NCBI RefSeq assembly: GCF_015350975.1
Contig: NZ_JADKRX010000004.1
Coordinates: forward strand, 205,977-269,976
DNA: 64,000 nucleotides
DNA from: Curtobacterium sp. VKM Ac-1395
Lineage (GTDB): Bacteria; Actinomycetota; Actinomycetes; Actinomycetales; Microbacteriaceae
Reading direction: 5' to 3'
Positions 1-8,095 of the stretch are shown here, in pieces (positions within the stretch are counted from its first letter, which is position 1; each line of letters starts with the position of its first letter). Under the pieces are notes generated by a model. The model did no database searches, had not been told where the DNA came from, and worked only from the letters and a program-made list of their open reading frames with translations. The translations under genes were made by a program, and so were the position numbers.

Positions 1-1
1 C

Positions 2-511
2 GGCCAGCTCGCGCTGCTCGGCATGACCGCCTGCTACGGGTTCGGCCTGGCCTACATGCGCCGGTTCGTCGCCGGCAGTGGGTACGACGCGATCACCCTG
101 ACGACGGTCCAGCTGACGCTGGGCGCGGCGCTGCTGCTCGTGGTCGCGCCCGTCACGGCGACCGGCGCGATGCACCTGGACTGGAGGATCGTGGCTGCGA
201 TGCTCGCACTCGGTTGCCTCGGCACGGGGCTGGCCTACATGTGGAACACCGGACTCGTGCAGGCCTGGGGCGCTGCGCGCGCGTCCACGGTGACGTACCT
301 GACGCCGGTGGTCGGGGTGGTGCTCGGCGTGCTCGTGCTGGGGGAGCGGGTGCGGTGGAACGAGCCGGTCGGGGGCATCGTGATCCTGGTGGGGATCGCG
401 CTGGCGTCGGGGGTGTTCGGGCGGCGGCGCCGCGCGGCCGTCCCCGACGGGGCGGACGAGCGTCCTGTCACGGTTCCGCACGAGGCCCGGGACGGCGCAC
501 GCGGCGCTTGA
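2..511 (+). CDS. EamA/DMT-family transporter, C-terminal part (5' end outside window)
   Basis: The last 169 residues of an integral membrane protein of the drug/metabolite transporter (EamA) superfamily; the frame is open back to the window edge, so the start lies upstream. The visible part has about five hydrophobic segments, including the paired-helix pattern of the second EamA repeat: a helix rich in Gly/Ala, then TYLTPVVGVVLGVLVLGE, which is the typical T-x-P-x-x-x-x-x-G motif followed by a Glu before the last helix. A basic, Arg-rich tail follows. The family exports small metabolites or drugs across the cytoplasmic membrane; the substrate cannot be read from this fragment. Confidence 0.85.
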   Translation, partial: GQLALLGMTACYGFGLAYMRRFVAGSGYDAITLTTVQLTLGAALLLVVAPVTATGAMHLDWRIVAAMLALGCLGTGLAYMWNTGLVQAWGAARASTVTYLTPVVGVVLGVLVLGERVRWNEPVGGIVILVGIALASGVFGRRRRAAVPDGADERPVTVPHEARDGARGA

Positions 512-551
512 CGGCAGGGGGCGCCGGCCGGAGCCTCCACCCCGCGCGCCC

Positions 552-667
552 AACGGTCACGACACCCCGCTCACCTTCGCCGAGCGGTCGCTGGTCGTCG
601 GCCGGCGGCCCCGGATCCGACGGTCAGCGCCCGCTCGCCGAACCGCCGACGGGGTGTCGTGACCGTT
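552..667. repeat. 116-bp imperfect palindrome (repeat family D)
   Basis: Perfect 18-bp outer arms, AACGGTCACGACACCCCG at 552-569 and its complement at 650-667. Inner arms around 577-588 and 632-643 are nearly complementary. It lies between the converging transporter and DUF4383 genes. A related sequence, GGTCACGACACACCG, is tandemly repeated near 32549, so this is a dispersed element rather than a simple terminator. Confidence 0.75.
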
Positions 668-730
668 CGCGGGCGCTGAAGTGGCGGACGGCGGACGCCG
701 GACTCCGGACGCCGGGCCGACGGGAACGCG

Positions 731-762
731 GAAGGGCACGTCGACGGATCGACGTGCCCTTC
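731..762 (-). terminator. Intrinsic terminator-like hairpin downstream of the DUF4383 gene
   Basis: A perfect 14-bp stem (GAAGGGCACGTCGA, 731-744, with its complement at 749-762) closed by the tetraloop CGGA. It starts 17 bases past the stop codon of the minus-strand gene at 779. There is no long U-tract, which is usual for high-G+C actinobacteria. As the stem is symmetric it could also stop the converging transporter transcript. Confidence 0.8.
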
Positions 763-778
763 CGTTCGCTGCTCGGGG

Positions 779-1240
779 TCAGCGGGTGCGGGTCGTCCCG
801 AGACGGGGCAGGACGATGCCGAGGACGATCATCGCGACGGCGAGGAACGCGTGCAGCACGTTGTCGGCGCTGTTCAGCGGCACGAAGTTCGCGCCGCTCG
901 TCATGCCGGCGGTGAACAGGCCGAAGACGAACAGCACGGCGTAGACGATGCCGCCGACGAGCAGGTAGAGGCGCGAGCCGCTGGCGGTGCGGGACGCGAC
1001 GAGCCCGACGATGCCGAAGAGCAGGTGCACGATGTTGTGCAGGATCGACACCTGGAACAGGCCGAGCAGCAGGGCCATCGACCCGTGGCCGGCGAAGGAC
1101 ATCGTGCCCATGTCCATGGTCAGGCCCGGGATGAACCCGGCGATGCCGACGATGAGGAAGACGACACCGAAGAGCAGTGCGCCGCGCTGCGTCCAGGTCG
1201 AGCCTGCGGTGGTGCGGGGAGATGCTGCGTTGCTGGTCAC
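779..1240 (-). CDS. DUF4383 family membrane protein
   Basis: A 153-residue protein with four predicted membrane helices: one near residues 20-42, one with conserved HNIVHLLFG and GLVAS around 65-85, one around 92-112, and a last one with DNVLHAFLAVAMIVLG near the C terminus. The two His-containing helices (HNxxHxxFG and NxxH) are the hallmark of DUF4383, a small actinobacterial membrane family of unknown function. The start is GTG at 1240, preceded by AGAGG about seven bases upstream. It is flanked downstream by a strong hairpin at 731-762. Nothing nearby suggests a partner. Confidence 0.85.
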   Translation of the reverse strand: MTSNAASPRTTAGSTWTQRGALLFGVVFLIVGIAGFIPGLTMDMGTMSFAGHGSMALLLGLFQVSILHNIVHLLFGIVGLVASRTASGSRLYLLVGGIVYAVLFVFGLFTAGMTSGANFVPLNSADNVLHAFLAVAMIVLGIVLPRLGTTRTR

Positions 1241-1407
1241 GATCGGACCTCTCGTCGGGGCGCGGGTGCCCGCGCGGCCTTCACCGTAGGCGGACGGTCC
1301 GGGACAGGTTCGCCCCAGTTCGGGGGTGCCTCCGTCGCAGCGGCGGGCCGGTCCGGCGGTCAGGCAGCCTGGCCGTCATTCGCTCCGGCGGTCAGCCGCT
1401 CCGCCGG

Positions 1408-2238
1408 TCAGCCGATCCGCTCGACCGTGACGTGCCAGCCGAGGTCCGAGGCGCGGCGCTCGAGCTCGGACGCGTTCGACCGGCAGAGCGATCCCGAGCC
1501 GTCCGGGTAGTACCGGCGGATCGCGGACTCCGGCACGAAGCGCCCGCCGAGGGGGTCGGACCCGAGGTCGCGTACCTGCCACCAGCGCTCGGTGGCCTGT
1601 TCGAGCGCGGCGTCGAAGGGGACCTCCACGTCGACGATCTTCAGGCGGTCGTAGCCGGCGTCGTCGAGCTCGGACAACAGGTCGTCGAGGTAGTCGACGC
1701 TCGACAGGGTGCCGTGCACGACGACGTTCTCACCGTCGCGCAGGGACCGGCGGCGCAGGGTGTCCGCGACGGCCGTCGACTCGGCGTGCACGAAGCCCGC
1801 CAGCTCACGTGGCTGCACAGGGCGGCCGTCGACGAGCACCTGGCCGGTCCACCCGTCGAGCAGCCCGTCCGCCGCGGCGCGTTCGAGCAGGGCGTCCTTG
1901 AAGTCGTCGGCGTCGACGTGGCGGTAGGCGTCGAGCTCCGGCATCCGCGCCAGGGCCGTCGACTTGCCGGCGCCGGGCGGACCGGCGGTGACGACGACCG
2001 CCAGGGTGCCGTCATCGCTCGGGGTCGGCGTCCGGTCGGCGTGCGCGGCGAGCAGCTCCTCGTGCAGGCGCAGGCGCTCGGCCGTGTAGAGGAAGCCGTC
2101 CGGGGCGTACCGCAGTCGGCTGCTCGCCGCGGGGTCGTCCGACCAGGGGTCGTCGAGACAGGCCTGCCGCAGGAACGCGGCGAGCTGGTCGGCGGTGCGG
2201 TCGCGGAGCGGACGGTCGTTCGTGTCGGCGTCGGTCAC
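1408..2238 (-). CDS. Zeta-toxin-like AAA/P-loop kinase (candidate toxin)
   Basis: A 276-residue P-loop protein with Walker A GPPGAGKS at residues 86-93, then HVDADDFKDALLE (~108-120), the D-x-D-x-x-K segment typical of zeta toxins, and HAESTAVADTLRRRS, matching the substrate-facing helix. Zeta toxins phosphorylate UDP-N-acetylglucosamine or similar nucleotide sugars and so block wall synthesis. The start codon overlaps the stop of the upstream HTH gene by four bases (ATGA), so the two are translationally coupled. The partner is an HTH protein, not a classic epsilon antitoxin. Toxin activity is inferred from family and arrangement; a housekeeping small-molecule kinase is the alternative. Confidence 0.75.
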   Translation of the reverse strand: MTDADTNDRPLRDRTADQLAAFLRQACLDDPWSDDPAASSRLRYAPDGFLYTAERLRLHEELLAAHADRTPTPSDDGTLAVVVTAGPPGAGKSTALARMPELDAYRHVDADDFKDALLERAAADGLLDGWTGQVLVDGRPVQPRELAGFVHAESTAVADTLRRRSLRDGENVVVHGTLSSVDYLDDLLSELDDAGYDRLKIVDVEVPFDAALEQATERWWQVRDLGSDPLGGRFVPESAIRRYYPDGSGSLCRSNASELERRASDLGWHVTVERIG

Positions 2239-2783
2239 GGGCGGCGGACCCGGCCCTGGCGCCCGGCGATCGCCCGGCGGACCGTCTCGTACTCGCCCTC
2301 GCTGATCAGGCCGTCCTGGAACGCGGCGGCGAGCTCCTTCGCGGTGCCGGTCTGGGCCGCGGCGCTGTCGTAGCCGGAGTCACGCGCCGGTGTCCGGTGG
2401 GTCATCGCCATCGTCGAGAGCTCGCGCACCATCGTGTCGGAGTCGATCAGGCCGGCCTGGCGCTGGGAGATGACCTCGCGCGGGGACGGCCGCGACGCCG
2501 TGAGCGCTCGCCGGGTCAGGCGGCGGGAGACCTCGGGCTGCGAGATGCCGGCGAGCCGGGCGATGTCCCGCTGGGAGACCCCGAGGTCGGCGAGGTCGAA
2601 GATGCCGCGACGGAGCTCCATCTCGGCGAGGTGCTGCTGTTCGCGGCTGTGCAGGACGCTGAGCACGGCGGCCCGCACCGACGCAGTGTCGCCGTCCATC
2701 CGCGCGGCCAGGGCGTCCACGAGCGACTCGACGTCGTGCCGAGGCCGTCGTCCGGCTCGGGGCCGAGGGTCCATGTCCGTCAT
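2235..2783 (-). CDS. HTH protein, candidate antitoxin/autoregulator of the zeta-like kinase
   Basis: A 182-residue protein with a helix-turn-helix at about residues 66-90 (VSQRDIARLAGISQPEVSRR), of the short sigma-like/XRE kind often found in antitoxins. The C-terminal half has two similar short helices, RQAGLIDSDTMVREL and FQDGLISEGEYETVR, resembling SHOCT oligomerisation motifs. ATG at 2783 is preferred because GGAG lies five bases upstream; GTG at 2789 would add two residues. The gene runs into the kinase with an ATGA overlap, the usual antitoxin-first order. The likely role is to bind DNA at its own promoter and restrain the kinase; neither is shown directly by the sequence. Confidence 0.7.
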   Translation of the reverse strand: MTDMDPRPRAGRRPRHDVESLVDALAARMDGDTASVRAAVLSVLHSREQQHLAEMELRRGIFDLADLGVSQRDIARLAGISQPEVSRRLTRRALTASRPSPREVISQRQAGLIDSDTMVRELSTMAMTHRTPARDSGYDSAAAQTGTAKELAAAFQDGLISEGEYETVRRAIAGRQGRVRRP

Positions 2784-2890
2784 CGTCACTCCGTTCCCGC
2801 GGTGCCGATCGTACCGCCGGCGAGCGCCTGCGATCGTCCGCCGGTGAGCCCCGATCGTCTCGTCGTCGAGCGTCTCCGTAGGATCGGGGC

Positions 2891-3280
2891 ATGGGCGGTG
2901 ACGGCGTCGACGTGTGGCTCGACTCCTGGCAGGTCGACGAGGACCACTTCGAGGTGTCGCTCGGCGAGCAGGTCGACTGGGACACCGTGAACATGGACGC
3001 GTCCTGGTTGTCGCGGCTGTTCGTCGACCGGGCGATCCCGTGGACCCGCGACACCTACGCGGACGCGACCCGAGCGCCGGAGGACCCGTCCTGGCACCGG
3101 GTGCAGGGCCGGGTGTCCGGCATCGAGCAGGTCACGGTCGCCTTCGTCGCGTCGGATGACCCGGCGGACCCCGGCCTCGTTCCCGTCCCCGGGACCGCGG
3201 TGGTGCAGGCGGTGACCTCCCTCTGGGACCGTCCCGCCCAGCCGGACGTGCTGGTCGGGTTCGTCGTCCGCGTGGAGTGA
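2891..3280 (+). CDS. Hypothetical protein, possibly DUF6578-like
   Basis: A 129-residue acidic soluble protein without signal peptide or membrane helix. It begins VDVWLDSWQVDEDHFEVSLG and continues with GEQVDWDTV, a pattern that resembles small actinobacterial DUF6578 proteins (a beta strand, then a G-x-x-V-x-W turn), but the match is from memory and weak. A TAGGAT hexamer at 2879-2884 ends six bases before the ATG, so the gene is probably transcribed leaderless. It is divergent from the kinase/HTH pair with about 100 bases between them. Function unknown. Confidence 0.7.
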   Translation: MGGDGVDVWLDSWQVDEDHFEVSLGEQVDWDTVNMDASWLSRLFVDRAIPWTRDTYADATRAPEDPSWHRVQGRVSGIEQVTVAFVASDDPADPGLVPVPGTAVVQAVTSLWDRPAQPDVLVGFVVRVE

Positions 3281-3374
3281 TCGCTCCGTCGGCGGGACGT
3301 CTGTTCGTCCGGAGGGCGCATCGGGCTCATCGAGGACGCATGGGCCCTTCCCGGGAAGCGGAAAGGGTCCTAGG

Positions 3375-3392
3375 GTTTACAGCGTTGTAAAC
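3375..3392. promoter_or_regulatory. LacI/GalR-type operator upstream of the GH31 gene
   Basis: GTTTACAGCGTTGTAAAC is an inverted repeat with 7-bp perfect arms and a central CG, the layout of LacI/GalR-family operators. It stands 78 bases before the GH31 start. A LacI-family regulator is encoded at 18084-19103 but is not adjacent, so which protein binds here is unknown. Confidence 0.75.
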
Positions 3393-3469
3393 GGAGCGTC
3401 GATCAGGACACTCCGCACACCCGGCCGACCCCGGCCCGATGGACGACGTCGTCCACGAGGAGTTCCCTG

Positions 3470-6400
3470 TTGCGTCCCTTCTCCGTCCGATCCCGGGGGC
3501 GGCAGCGCGCCGTCGCCGCTGCCGTCGTGGGCACGACCGTGCTGGGCCTGCTCGGCCTCGCCGCGCTCCCGGCCACGGCCGACACCGCCGCCGCTCGCAC
3601 CGTCCAGTCCGGCCAGGCCCGCTTCGAGGTGCTCTCCCCGACGCTGATCCGCACCGAGTACGCCGGGGACAGCCGGTTCACCGACGGCAGCACCTTCAAC
3701 GTCATCGGCCGCGACGACTTCACGCCGACCACGTTCACGAAGACCGAGCGGGACGGCTGGCTGACGCTGGACACCGGGTCGATGACCGTCCGGTACAAGG
3801 AGGGGTCGGGGGCGTTCACCCAGGACACCCTGCAGACCACCCTGACCCTGCCGTCCGGGCAGCGGGTCGCCGGGACGCCGTGGGTGTCCACGCCGACCCC
3901 GTCCTGCGCGATCGGGTCGCTGTGCGAGGCCGAGACGCTCGGGCTCACGGGGCTGTCGCTCGCGACGGACCACGCCGGCTTCACCGGTGCCGGGTTCGCC
4001 GCGGGCTTCGAGTCGGTCGGCAACGCCATGACCTTCACGACGACCGCTGCGACGGCCGGTTCGTACGACCTGGCCCTCCGCTACGCGAACTCGCAGGGCG
4101 GCGACGGCAAGGTCGCCACCCGCACGCTGAGCGTCACGGTGGACGGCGGTGCCCCGAGGACGATCAGCCTGGCTCCCGGTGCGGACTGGGACGACTGGAG
4201 GACCACGGCCGCCACGGCGGTCGACCTGCCCGCCGGGACCCACACGGTGCGCATCGAGCGCGCCGCGGGTGACTCCGGCCAGGTCAACGTCGACAGCCTC
4301 GCCCTCGTGACGACGGGTGCCGCGTACCCGGCTCCGACCACGACCGTCGCCGGGCAGGACTGCGCGTTCGGCGCGGTCTGCCAGGCCGAGGACGCCACGC
4401 TCACCGCCCCCGCCACCGCGGCGACGAACCACAACGGCTTCGCCGGTGACGGCTTCGTCGCCGGGTTCGAGCGTGCGGGCGCCGCGATGACCACCCACGT
4501 CACCGGCGTGCCGGCCGCCGGCGACTACACGCTGCAGGTCCGCTACGCCAACGGCGGCACCGCCACACCGACCCTGACCGCGGCCCCGGCCGGACAGGCC
4601 ACGACGACGGCGACCCTGCCGCCGACGAGTGGCTGGGACTACTGGAACACCGTGCAGGTGCCGGTGCACCTCGCAGCCGGCGCGAACGACGTCGTGCTCG
4701 GCTGCCCGACCGTCGCGGCGAACTGCAACGTCAACTTCGACACCGTCGCCGCGGTCGACCCCGCGTCGCCGGTCCTCGCCGCGCACGCCCCGCTCGGTGG
4801 CTACCGTCGCGACCTCGACACCGCCAACGGGTCGGTGAAGACGAACCCGGGCCTGCTCTACCAGGACGGGTGGTCGCTCCTGGACGACAGCGCGTCGGCC
4901 GGGTACGACCAGGCGACGGACACCGTCACGCCCGCGGGCGACCACGGCGGGAAGCAGTACCAGGACGGCTACGTCTTCGGCTACGGCACGGGCTACCGCC
5001 ACGCCCTGCAGGAGCTCGCCGTGCTGACCGGCCCGACGAAGCTGCTGCCCCGCTGGGCGTACGGCGTCTGGTACTCCGAGTACTACGACCGCTCGCAGGC
5101 GGACTACCTCGCGATCGCGAAGCAGTTCAAGGACGAGCAGGTCCCCGTCGACGTGATGGCGATCGACACGGACTACAAGGTCGGCAGCCCGACGAACGAG
5201 GGCGACAGCAAGTGGGACGGCTGGTCGGTCGACCCGGCCCGGATCCCGGACATGACGAGCCTGCTCGCCGACTGGCACGCCGAGGGCATCCACAACACGC
5301 TCAACATCCACCCGTCGATCTCGGGCAGTGACCCCCGGTTCGCCCAGGCGCAGGCCACGGCGAAGGGCAAGCTGACCAAGGGCGACGGCGACCGCTGGCT
5401 GTTCGACTGGTCCGACCCCGACCAGCTCAAGGCCTACTTCGACCTGCACACGGCGATGCAGCCGAAGGGCGTCGACATGTGGTGGCTCGACTGGTGCTGC
5501 AGTGAGGTCTCGAAGTACTCGGCCAACGGCGTCACCCCCGACGCCTTCATCAACCAGCAGTACGCGAAGGCCACCAACGAGGCCCTCGGTGGCCGCGGAC
5601 TCGCGTTCTCGCGGGCGTACGGGTCGCTGACCGCGGGCGGCTACGGCAACCCGCAGCCCGTGCCGACCGGCCCCTGGGCGGACAAGCGCACCACCGTGCA
5701 CTTCACCGGCGACACCACGTCGTCGTGGGACATGCTGCTCGCCGAGGTCGGCTACACACCCGGTGAGTCAGCGGCGACCGGCCTCGCGTCGATCAGCCAC
5801 GACATCGGCGGCCACAACGGTGCCCAGTACGGGATCACCGGCGCCGAGCCGGGGACGACCCAGCTGCCCGAGGACCTCTACGCCCGCTGGGTGCAGCTCG
5901 GGACCTTCCAGCCGATCGACCGCCTGCACAGCAACCACAGCGACCGGCTCCCGTGGCAGTACCCGGCTGCGGCGAACGCCTCCGCGAAGCAGTTCCTCGA
6001 CCTCCGTGAGGACCTGCTCCCGCTGACGTACACGCTCGCCGCCCAGGCGACCGCGACCGGCACCCCGATCCTGCAGCCGCTCTACCTGCAGTACCCCGAG
6101 GCACAGCAGTCGTACGCCATGGCCGGCTCTGAGTACCTGTACGGGCCGGACGTCCTCGTCGCCCCGGTCACGACCGCGAACGACTCCTCGGGGAAGGCCA
6201 CCCGTTCGGTGTGGTTCCCGGCCGGCAGCTCCTGGACCGACTGGTTCACGGGGGAGACCCACCAGGGCGGCACGACCGCGCAGGTGACGACCGGACTCGA
6301 CGCGATGCCGGTGTTCGTGAAGAGCGGCGGGATCGTCCCGACCCGCTCCCACCACGTCGCGAACGACGGCTCCGGACCGCTCGACGCCGTGACCCTCCGG

Positions 6401-7342
6401 GTCGCGACCGGGGCGAACGGCGCCTTCGCGCTGCACGAGGACGCCGGCGAGGACACCGCGACCGGCGGGACCGGTGCGAGCGCGGCCGCGGACACCACCA
6501 CGACGGCGGACGCGACGAGCCGGGCGGCGGCGGGCAGTGCCTCCACCGCGGTGCGGTACACACAGCAGCACGCCGGTGGCCAGCTCGCCATCGCGCCGGC
6601 CGACGGGTCGTTCGCCGGTCAGGTGCGGGACCGCAGCTGGACCGCGACCTTCACCGACACCGATCGTCCGACCACGGTCACCGTCGACGGCCGGGCTGTC
6701 CCGCAGACCGGCTGGACCTACGACGCCGACGCGCGCACCCTGACGGTGCCGGTCGCCGAGCGGTCCGTGACGAAGCGCACGGTCGTGCGGTTCTCCACCG
6801 CGGCCGCGGTGACCCCGACGCTGCAGGTCGCCGACCCGCGGGTCGAGGCCGGCGCGACGCAGACCGTCACGGGCAGCGGGTTCCCCGCCTCGAGCGACGT
6901 GGTGCTCGCGACGCAGCCCGACGTCGGTGGCGTGACCGTGCGGTCCGACGCGGACGGCGCGTTCTCGGCCGACCTGCCGGTGGCGACCACGGCCTCCGGG
7001 CGGGTGGGGGTGACGGCGTCGGTGGACGGTGCCGTCGTGGCCCGCGCCGCCTTCACGGTGACGGCGGCTGGTCCCGCTCCGACGGCCCCGGCGAGCGGGA
7101 CTCCCGGTGCCGGACCCACCTCGGGTGCGGGGGCGCCCGGCCCTGGAGGCGGTGGTGCCGCTGACGGCGCCGGTTCCGGTCCGGCAGGGGCCGGGTCCGG
7201 GACGGGGGCCGAGCGTCCGGGTGGGGCGCTCGCGTTCACCGGCGCGGACCTGGTGCCGATGGGGCTGCTCGCCGCGGCGCTGCTGGCTGCCGGAGGGCTG
7301 CTGCTGACGCGGCGGCTCCGTCGGGGACGGTCGCGCGGCTGA
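3470..7342 (+). CDS. Secreted, sortase-anchored glycoside hydrolase family 31 enzyme with two CBM35/CBM6-like modules
   Basis: A 1290-residue exported enzyme. Order: signal peptide with cleavage after an Ala-rich stretch (~1-38); first part of the GH31 N-terminal beta domain; two CBM35/CBM6-like modules (~146-275 and ~298-425); rest of the beta domain (PLGGYRRDLDT); the catalytic barrel; an Ig-like domain; a Pro/Gly/Ala-rich wall-spanning stretch; LAFTG at 1254-1258 (the class E sortase signal LAXTG); a membrane helix; and a basic tail. The likely nucleophile is D674 (WWLDWCC) and acid/base D748 (HFTGDTTSSW), with SHDIGGH just after. GH31 enzymes act on alpha-glucosides or alpha-xylosides. 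Inserted CBM35 modules also occur in GH31 transglucosidases such as isomaltosyltransferases, so transfer is possible. The start is TTG with GAGGAG seven bases before it. Confidence 0.9.
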   Translation: MRPFSVRSRGRQRAVAAAVVGTTVLGLLGLAALPATADTAAARTVQSGQARFEVLSPTLIRTEYAGDSRFTDGSTFNVIGRDDFTPTTFTKTERDGWLTLDTGSMTVRYKEGSGAFTQDTLQTTLTLPSGQRVAGTPWVSTPTPSCAIGSLCEAETLGLTGLSLATDHAGFTGAGFAAGFESVGNAMTFTTTAATAGSYDLALRYANSQGGDGKVATRTLSVTVDGGAPRTISLAPGADWDDWRTTAATAVDLPAGTHTVRIERAAGDSGQVNVDSLALVTTGAAYPAPTTTVAGQDCAFGAVCQAEDATLTAPATAATNHNGFAGDGFVAGFERAGAAMTTHVTGVPAAGDYTLQVRYANGGTATPTLTAAPAGQATTTATLPPTSGWDYWNTVQVPVHLAAGANDVVLGCPTVAANCNVNFDTVAAVDPASPVLAAHAPLGGYRRDLDTANGSVKTNPGLLYQDGWSLLDDSASAGYDQATDTVTPAGDHGGKQYQDGYVFGYGTGYRHALQELAVLTGPTKLLPRWAYGVWYSEYYDRSQADYLAIAKQFKDEQVPVDVMAIDTDYKVGSPTNEGDSKWDGWSVDPARIPDMTSLLADWHAEGIHNTLNIHPSISGSDPRFAQAQATAKGKLTKGDGDRWLFDWSDPDQLKAYFDLHTAMQPKGVDMWWLDWCCSEVSKYSANGVTPDAFINQQYAKATNEALGGRGLAFSRAYGSLTAGGYGNPQPVPTGPWADKRTTVHFTGDTTSSWDMLLAEVGYTPGESAATGLASISHDIGGHNGAQYGITGAEPGTTQLPEDLYARWVQLGTFQPIDRLHSNHSDRLPWQYPAAANASAKQFLDLREDLLPLTYTLAAQATATGTPILQPLYLQYPEAQQSYAMAGSEYLYGPDVLVAPVTTANDSSGKATRSVWFPAGSSWTDWFTGETHQGGTTAQVTTGLDAMPVFVKSGGIVPTRSHHVANDGSGPLDAVTLRVATGANGAFALHEDAGEDTATGGTGASAAADTTTTADATSRAAAGSASTAVRYTQQHAGGQLAIAPADGSFAGQVRDRSWTATFTDTDRPTTVTVDGRAVPQTGWTYDADARTLTVPVAERSVTKRTVVRFSTAAAVTPTLQVADPRVEAGATQTVTGSGFPASSDVVLATQPDVGGVTVRSDADGAFSADLPVATTASGRVGVTASVDGAVVARAAFTVTAAGPAPTAPASGTPGAGPTSGAGAPGPGGGGAADGAGSGPAGAGSGTGAERPGGALAFTGADLVPMGLLAAALLAAGGLLLTRRLRRGRSRG

Positions 7343-7415
7343 GGCGTGCGCTGTGACGGCGGGCGGTGTGACGGAGGACGTCGCGCCGCCCGCTGCTCGT
7401 GCACCGCCGGCCGTC

Positions 7416-7503
7416 CCGCACCGTGCGCGACCGTCCGGCTGGTGCGAGCATGACCACGCCGTGCGGACCCCTGCGCGCGCACCGGGTGTGCAACCTCGCA
7501 CCA
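7416..7503. repeat. Dispersed repeat family B (GTGCGAG/GTGCGG modules)
   Basis: A cluster of short direct and inverted copies of GTGCG-centred words: CCCGCACCGTGCGCG, GGTGCGAGCATGACCAC, CCGTGCGG, GCACCGGGTGTGCAACC, TCGCACC. It fills the gap between the converging GH31 and TetR genes. The same words recur near 14087, 17994, 40026 and 54196, always between converging genes. Confidence 0.7.
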
Positions 7504-7522
7504 GGGGGCTCGGGGGCGCAGT

Positions 7523-8095
7523 TCAGCGCTCCGTGGACGCGCGCAGTCCCCGGTCGACGAAGTTGATCATCCACGCGAAGCTCGTGTCGACGTCAGTGCC
7601 CATGCGGAAGCCGTCCGAGGCCTCGATCGTGGCGAACCCGTGCAGCACGCTCCGGAGCATGCGGATCGCGTGCACCTCGTCGGCCGGGTCGAGGCGGTAC
7701 CCGCGGAGGGCGGCCGCGAAGGACGCGAGGCTGCGCTCGAGCGCGGTGGCCAGCGGGTCCTCGGGTCCGGTCGGACGTGTGCCGACGGTCGCGGCGTACC
7801 GGCCCGGGTGCCGCTGCACGTACCGTCGGACGGTCTGCGCGGCTGCCCCGAGGGCGTCCACGCCCGCGAGTCCCTGCATGGCCTCGCGGAGTTCGTCGCC
7901 GAGCTCGTTCGCCGCGAGGACCGCGACCCGGCGGGTCAGGTCGGGCAGCCCGTCGACGTGCTTGTAGAGCGAGGGGGACCGCACGCCGAGGCGTTCGGCG
8001 ACGACGCTCATGCTGAGCTGCGCGAGACCGATCTCGTCGGCGAGCGTCGCGGCGGCGTCGGTGACGGTCGCCGGGTCGAGGCCGGCCCTAGGCAC
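7523..8095 (-). CDS. TetR-family transcriptional regulator
   Basis: 190 residues from GTG at 8095, which overlaps the end of the hydrolase gene by eight bases. The N-terminal TetR DNA-binding domain spans about residues 8-55, with the HTH LSMSVVAERLGVRSPSLYKH, followed by a helical ligand-binding domain that includes the C-terminal fold typical of the WHG-type TetR group (RSVLHGFATIEASDGF). The frame is open further upstream, but that stretch is antisense-like sequence inside the hydrolase. It is co-transcribed with the hydrolase, and the strong palindrome at 8971-9009 is its probable operator, so it likely represses its own operon in the absence of a ligand. Confidence 0.88.
   Translation of the reverse strand: MPRAGLDPATVTDAAATLADEIGLAQLSMSVVAERLGVRSPSLYKHVDGLPDLTRRVAVLAANELGDELREAMQGLAGVDALGAAAQTVRRYVQRHPGRYAATVGTRPTGPEDPLATALERSLASFAAALRGYRLDPADEVHAIRMLRSVLHGFATIEASDGFRMGTDVDTSFAWMINFVDRGLRASTER

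Noticed and set aside
1408..2783. Classic epsilon-zeta toxin-antitoxin system
   Set aside because: The partner has an HTH and no epsilon-like three-helix bundle; reported as a candidate variant instead.
3377..5701. A 774-codon open frame on the minus strand opposite the GH31 gene
   Set aside because: Low-complexity Arg/Gly/Val-rich translation, no family motif, and it lies opposite a clear GH31 enzyme; a by-product of high third-position G+C.
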